A stretch of DNA of 64,000 nt from positions 1,612,464-1,676,463 of the forward strand of contig VZTI01001048.1 in assembly GCA_013397865.1 (NCBI GenBank), written 5' to 3'. Positions 58,501 to 64,000 of this stretch are shown here, in pieces (position 1 is the first letter of the stretch; the number at the start of each line of letters is the position of its first letter). The translations under genes were made by a program, and so were the position numbers. The DNA comes from Struthidea cinerea (taxonomy: Eukaryota; Chordata; Aves; Passeriformes; Corcoracidae). The notes under the pieces were generated by a model. The model saw only the letters and a program-made list of their open reading frames with translations. It did not search any database and had not been told where the DNA came from.

Positions 58501-61500
58501 TTCTTTAATCTTCCTCTTTATCTGAACAGCCATTCTTTTTCTAACATCAGTTCTTGCCATTGCCAGAATCTAATGGATTTTTGCCTTAAGACTAATTGGA
58601 TGCTGAGGTAAATGGTATTTCTAGGGGGAAAATATCTTTTCCTGTACTGATAGGCCATTGCTGCCCAGGTAGTATTAAATGCCTTGGCTCAAATGACGGA
58701 GCAAGGCGGGGGATCAGAACTGATTCCTTGTTTCCCAAGTACCTGTATGGCAACATCCTGAGTAAGACAGTGCTGCTGGGGAAGGGCAATGTCTTTTGTT
58801 GAATCATTCAGTGTAGTTGCAGTGTACAGACAACTCTTTGGACAAGTAAAAACTTGCGAAGTCCCGACCTTGAAAATACCCTGTGTTCCCAAAGCCTGGC
58901 CTAATAAAACACATTACTGTTCTTCACCTACCTTGCTTTGGGTCCCTTCACCATCTGGGTTACAGGAGTCTGCAACAGGCAGAGTTTAGGAATAGGTGGT
59001 GTTTCACTCTCAAATTCTATGTCCACGACTTGTATTAGTGTTGAATTCATACAGGCAATTACCGACAGGGGGTGTTAAATGTATACTTTGTTAGGAAGAG
59101 AATATAAGATACTATTTATTTGGCTCATCTGAAAATTGTTTTCCCAACCTGGGCTGTGCATTGGCAGAATTTTCTGCAGCAGTGTCTGATTCTTAACAGT
59201 GGTAGCTGCAATTTGCGCAGGAATGATGAACTCTTTGTCACAATGAAGCATTTTCATTAGATGAACTCAGTTGAAAATGAAAATAAATTCTTCTAACTTA
59301 GGAAAGGTATCATCTGAGTTCTAGGTGGGTCAGGTCAGAGCAGAGTGTGTATTCTAAGTAATTCCTCTGTGGAATTATTACCATCACCATAATAATTTCT
59401 CAGTGGAATCAAAATGATGATATTTGTCCTGATGGCCTTTCACATTTTATTTGGAAAATCATTAGAGTTACATTATCTCAGGGTGCATGAAGGAAAGGTA
59501 ACACCTGCTTCAGGAATCTATTGAAAAGTTATTTCAAGGAGAAAACTACTGAACTGGAAATTAGACAGATATTAAAACTACAAAGCTGTTTTCCTCTGTA
59601 ACAAAACTCAGCCTGGAGTTGCATAAAGCTCCAAGTTAATCACAGCTGCTCTCCCTGTCTGTAGAACAGGAGCTGTTGTTTCCAGCACCCTTTATGCAGC
59701 ATCGCTCTGTCCACCCCCAGGACAGTACATGCTGGGTGAAGCAAGTCTTTAATGGGATGAGGTATTAGTTCTAATGAGACAGTGTCTGGCATTATTTGTT
59801 CTTGAATACTTTGTTTTTGCCAACAAGCTGTTTGCCAGCTGAAATGTTACCTGTTTGTTGCTTTTTCAGCCGCTAGCATGATACAGATGTGAGTCTTTGA
59901 GTGTTCTGACCTTGTCTTTACATCTCCACCTAAAATTCAATTTTAAGATGGTCTCCTGTCATTTTGTATCCCTTCTTTCCCTTCAACCCTGGAAAAATGT
60001 GTTCACCAGCACTTTGTTCCACTGTGGGCTTAAAATGTCTGCAAGGCTTCAGGAGGATGTTGGGATGCATTCCTTGGTTGACAGTGTCTACTTATGTGGA
60101 GAATGTGGAAAGCTATCTAGGGTCATTCAAAATATTATTTTAATTTGTCATAACTATTTCTATTTTTTAATGTAATGTAGCTGTGGGTTTCGAGTCGCAG
60201 TTCCATTTTAAAGAAATATTTCTTCCCATGTCTTCAATGTGTGCAAGTTTCTTTTGGAGATGTTCTAGTAGTCTCAAAAATCTCATATAGAATTACTTTT
60301 CTGTGGACTAATGGAATATTTTTAGATTCCCATGCTTGCATTTCTGCTTGCCCTAGTTTTCTTTGAACATGAACTAGTTAATCCTCCCCTGAAAGAAGTT
60401 GTGTGCATTACCTTGTGGAAAGAAAGCTGGTTTTAATATTACTTTACTTCCCTGTACTCCAGGATGATAGTTCCAGTTTTGTTAGCACTACTATTTGAGG
60501 AGATAGAGAAAGGAAACTCTGGAGAGTTAATGATTTCTTTTCATTGAAAGCCAGAGGAAATAAGAATTTTTGATGACTGGTGATTTGATGGTGACTGATC
60601 TGCGTTAACAGAGTTTTCTTGTGAAATTCTTGTTTCTCTCCCTTTAAACAAACAGTTGTGCAACATCTTGGTACCACAATGAATGTTCTCCCCACAAATT
60701 TATACAGTGTTGCTGACACAGTTTTCTGAACCAAAGATTTCGAAGTGGGAATTAGGAAAAATGCATTTTCTAGCAGGCAGAGAAGATCTCTATTAGCTGT
60801 GCTGACAAACCGTGGGAAGGCAAATCAGCCATAAGACTCCATTAATTTGATTTTAATCTTTATAAACCTGAGATTCTGGATGATAGGACACAACCATTTT
60901 AATTAAATGGCTTGTGCTACTTTTTTTTTTTTCTTCCTTTTTAAAATTTTTTTTTGGCAGGAGCTTTGCATTGTTAATAAGGACAGGATTACCCTACCTG
61001 TACACACCTGATCTGTGTAACTTCAGGTTATTGTACCAGGTGCTGTTGGTCACTGGGCATCATCCAGAAATGTACATGTTTTAAGCAACTTTGAAGTGAA
61101 TGGGCACTTGTGCTGATTGGCAGACTGACTAAAAACTAGCTACAATATTATAGGTGTGTATTTTCAACCTCCTAAAAATCCTCTGGATTAAAGTTGTGGG
61201 GTTTTTGGTTTTCTTTTTTTTTAATTTTTGTGTTTTGCTATTTATTTATTTATTTTTAAATGTTGTCCTTTTTTTTTTTTTCTTTAAATTTCTTTGCACT
61301 TCAAGTTAGCCATCAACATTGGGAGGAAAATCCACTTCAGAGAAGTGGAGGTGTCATGCTGCTTTCACACAAATGCTCTCAATGTATCTTCTTAAGGGTC
61401 CTGGCATTACTTTGAAGTAAAACTAGTGTTACCTTTTTTTTTCCCCTCATCTTTCTGAAAGACAAGCAGGGTTTGCAGTTCTGTCTGGCGAGGTAGTTTC

Positions 61501-64000
61501 CTGCAAGTAACTTTCAACATCAGAAGCTAGCTCGGGCTTCTTTCCTATGCAGATAAGGAAAGCTGCTCGGTTTCTCAGCAGTCTGCCGTTAATTAGACCA
61601 ACTTATTGGTAGCACATGTTGACCAAGTAGATGCTTTATTTTCTGTAGCACAAAAGGTGGCAAAGAAATCAACAAGTCTTACATTGTGTGATAGCTTTTC
61701 TGGTTTGTTTTCTTTAATTCTTTTTTTTGGTGGAACGTCTCACATAAGCCTGCATGTGTGCATTGGCGTCAGCCTTCTGCAAACGGAAATAATATGCATG
61801 AAATGGTAATTGTTGCCAGCATCCAGTAAAGTGGCTCCTATCCAGGGCAGTGGGATCAATTATTTTTCTGGGAGGCTGTGTATGAGGGGCTGTTAATTTT
61901 ACAAATGAATTACAGAAGGAAAGAAGGAAGCATCTCTGATGGATTGTTATTGATTAAAGAATTTATTTTGTCCGGGAATCGTTCACCGTTTGTTTGTGAG
62001 GAGAGGATGTGTTTTTTATTGTTACTGGTGCTCATCCTGGAGGCTGAGACAGAGGGGTCTGTATTGTTCTCCTGTGTGAAATTGCTTTTGTCATCTCCTA
62101 CAGAAATTCGTGAAGTGTGTGGAGCGAAGCATGGCGAGGGCCTGATTTTTTGTTATTTTAGTGCTTATTGATAGATTTTCTTCAAAGCAATGACCCTGCT
62201 GTCTCAGTGAGTCCAGTGTGTAGCTGGTGGGACCCAAACCCAGAGATTTTATGAAGATGAATTAAAAAATATACACACATTGTTTTATTTCTAAATGAAG
62301 AAGTACAATCTTGCATTCTATTGGGACTTGGTTATTTGTTATATATCTGAATTTTAAAATACAGACCATCACTCTCGTCCAAAATACTTTAGTTTCCCAG
62401 CAGATTGATGTTGCAACAAGTTTTGAAAAAGTGTCCTAAAGTTATAAAGCATAAATTTGTCTGAACACTTGGTCTCTGTCCCACACTGCTGCTGTTTTTT
62501 TCCTTCTTCCCTTTTTTCTCTGTCTGAACACAGCAGTAGCACAGCTGGAGTGACATTTCCAGATGACTCGTTTGAAAAACTGCCATAAAATAGCACGGAC
62601 AAGCCCCTCTGCCCTTGCTCCTGCCCCTCACAGACTGTGCCTGGGCTGTAGAAAAAGCAGAAAGCATCTGAAAAGCCCCACATCCATTTGGGGAAAGACG
62701 TTCTTGCTGCTGTGTGCAGAAAACAAGGCAGGGAAGCAGGCAGCCCGTCCATGTCCTTGCAATGCACAGCAGCCCAGGATCACAGAAGCACAAAAATAGT
62801 TTAAAGGCATTGAGGCATAGTACTTTCCCTAGGAAATCTTAAGCTTTTCTTCAGAGTGATTCAAATTGAGTGCCAGCACTAAACAGCTTCAAGAGGCATC
62901 CCGGCTACCTCTGCACTTCATTTATTCTGGCACAACTAAACAGAGCCTTTCTTCTCCTCTGTTAAGATGTGAGAGCTTGTGAGCTTTGCACTCATCCATG
63001 AGATCACACACTGGGTTTCAGTTTCAGACCTCAGTAGTAGCAGCTGGTGGAATAAAAGGATTCCCTGAAATAGCACCAGGCCCATGTGGTTGTGCCTGTG
63101 CAGAGGGAAGCTCAGGCTTTGGGGTAAGCCCTGCGATCTTGGGCCTCTGCCCATTCAGACTGCAGCACCTCTGGAAGCATGTTGTGGTTTCCTGCCTCTC
63201 TACACCTTGGTTACTTTCCAAAATAAATCGAAGCACACAAGGAGATGGTGCACTCTGGTTTGTGTCGCAGGGTGGGGCTGAGCTGCACACGAAGCAGGTC
63301 TGCTCTGGAACTAGGTGCCCTTGGACTACGCTGTTGCTATGCTATCCTGCTGCTCTCTCACTTCTGGGGTCTTTGGCTGCAATGCCTCATGCTGGGGTTC
63401 TTTACTCAGAGATGGTGTAATATGCTTGAGAAACAAACCCTGTGATTTATTTTCTATTGCTTAACATACTCCCTGTGTTGGTCAGCTTATGTTTTCAAGC
63501 CCAAAGCTTTCTCAGCAGGACAAGAGGGGTGTTCCAGGCAGGGTGTCCATCCTTGGCTGCTGAGGTGTTCCTGGAAAGCATGATGCCTTCACTGTGAATG
63601 ACACCATCACATGCCAGCTCCAGGCATATTCAAGCTGCAATTAATGTAATTGCATTTTGAAATCACTACGATGTAATTTAGAATGTGAATGTACCCATGC
63701 AATCAAACAATGCAGAGCTCTTTATGGGCATGGCTGCACGTGTGGCTGCACCCAAGTGATTCCAAAGCCAGCTGCTGTGTGTCTTGGCAGCTGTGAGCAT
63801 GCTGGTCCCTGTCCACCCTGGATTTGTTTTGTGCTTGATAGAAAGTCTTTAGATGATTTGAAGCAAGCTGTGCATTGAAGGCACACCTGGCTGTGGAGGT
63901 ACAGGGCAGTGCTGAGCTGTTTCCTCCCAGTCTGTTCCAGCCCTTCTGAGCTCTGATGGGAGCTGGATGTGCACGTTCTTCAGGCTGTGCCACAGAAGCC
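58501..64000. other. Intergenic, right end of window
   Basis: There is no supported gene and no homeodomain exon, so IRX6 does not begin here. The region 60921-61290 is T-rich, with runs of 12-13 T at 60921 and 61269 and a TTTA repeat near 61240. The last 1.5 kb is GC-richer but CpG-poor. The open frames near 62369-62793 and 62986-63420 overlap each other in several frames and match nothing I know. Confidence 0.6.
61540..62010. promoter_or_regulatory. Candidate conserved non-coding element
   Basis: This repeat-poor block is rich in homeodomain and Sox/POU-like words: GTTAATTAG near 61588, AATATGCATGAAAT near 61791, GTTAATTTTACAAATGAATT near 61892, and ATTGTTATTGATTAAAG near 61943. Such clustering is common in deeply conserved enhancers near developmental regulators. 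This is pattern recognition only, without alignment. Confidence 0.25.

Noticed and set aside
62369..62793. Two overlapping minus-strand frames of 132 and 134 codons
   Set aside because: They occupy the same bases in different frames, and neither resembles a known protein.
62000..64000. Search for IRX6 homeodomain exons at the right edge
   Set aside because: No frame shows homeodomain or IRO-box residues, so the gene must begin beyond the window if synteny holds.

Overview
This is a vertebrate nuclear window, most likely from a bird. The only protein-coding gene I can support is the 5' part of MMP2 (72-kDa gelatinase / type IV collagenase). It lies on the minus strand at the left edge. The bird call rests on the intron-rich vertebrate gene, on CR1 retroposon 3' ends as the only recognisable young-looking repeats, on the lack of abundant SINEs, and on an MMP2 N-terminus that resembles the avian protein as I recall it. 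Species cannot be named.

Layout. Positions 1-7993 hold MMP2 exons 4, 3, 2 and 1 (read right to left: coding 7993-7850, 4380-4154, 2755-2607, 432-304). Intron phases are 0, 2, 1 and 1, and the exon lengths of 144, 227, 149 and 129 nt fit together without a frame break. They encode residues 1-216 plus one base: signal peptide, propeptide with the PRCGNPD cysteine switch, and the first part of the catalytic domain with the structural zinc ligands. The fibronectin type II repeats, catalytic zinc helix and hemopexin domain lie beyond position 1. Positions 7994 to about 8250 are the 5' UTR and proximal promoter.

From about 8.25 kb to 64 kb I find no coding exon, tRNA or structural RNA. In the vertebrates I know, the gene upstream of MMP2 is IRX6 of the IRX3/5/6 homeobox cluster, so this is probably the MMP2-IRX6 interval. 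IRX6 itself is not in the window. The interval holds one 0.47-kb CR1 fragment and two short CR1 3' ends, two ancient MIR/L2-like relics, homopolymer and dinucleotide tracts, three long hairpins, and long stretches of unique sequence.

The most interesting signal is regulatory. Three good CTCF-core matches at 40.7, 42.1 and 43.35 kb all lie on the minus strand. A fourth at 57.3 kb lies on the plus strand. The first group sits in or next to a locally CpG-enriched block. This divergent arrangement is the known signature of a chromatin-domain border, and here it would separate MMP2 from the IRX landscape. That is inference from motifs only. I found no mobile operon, CRISPR array or undescribed enzymatic system.
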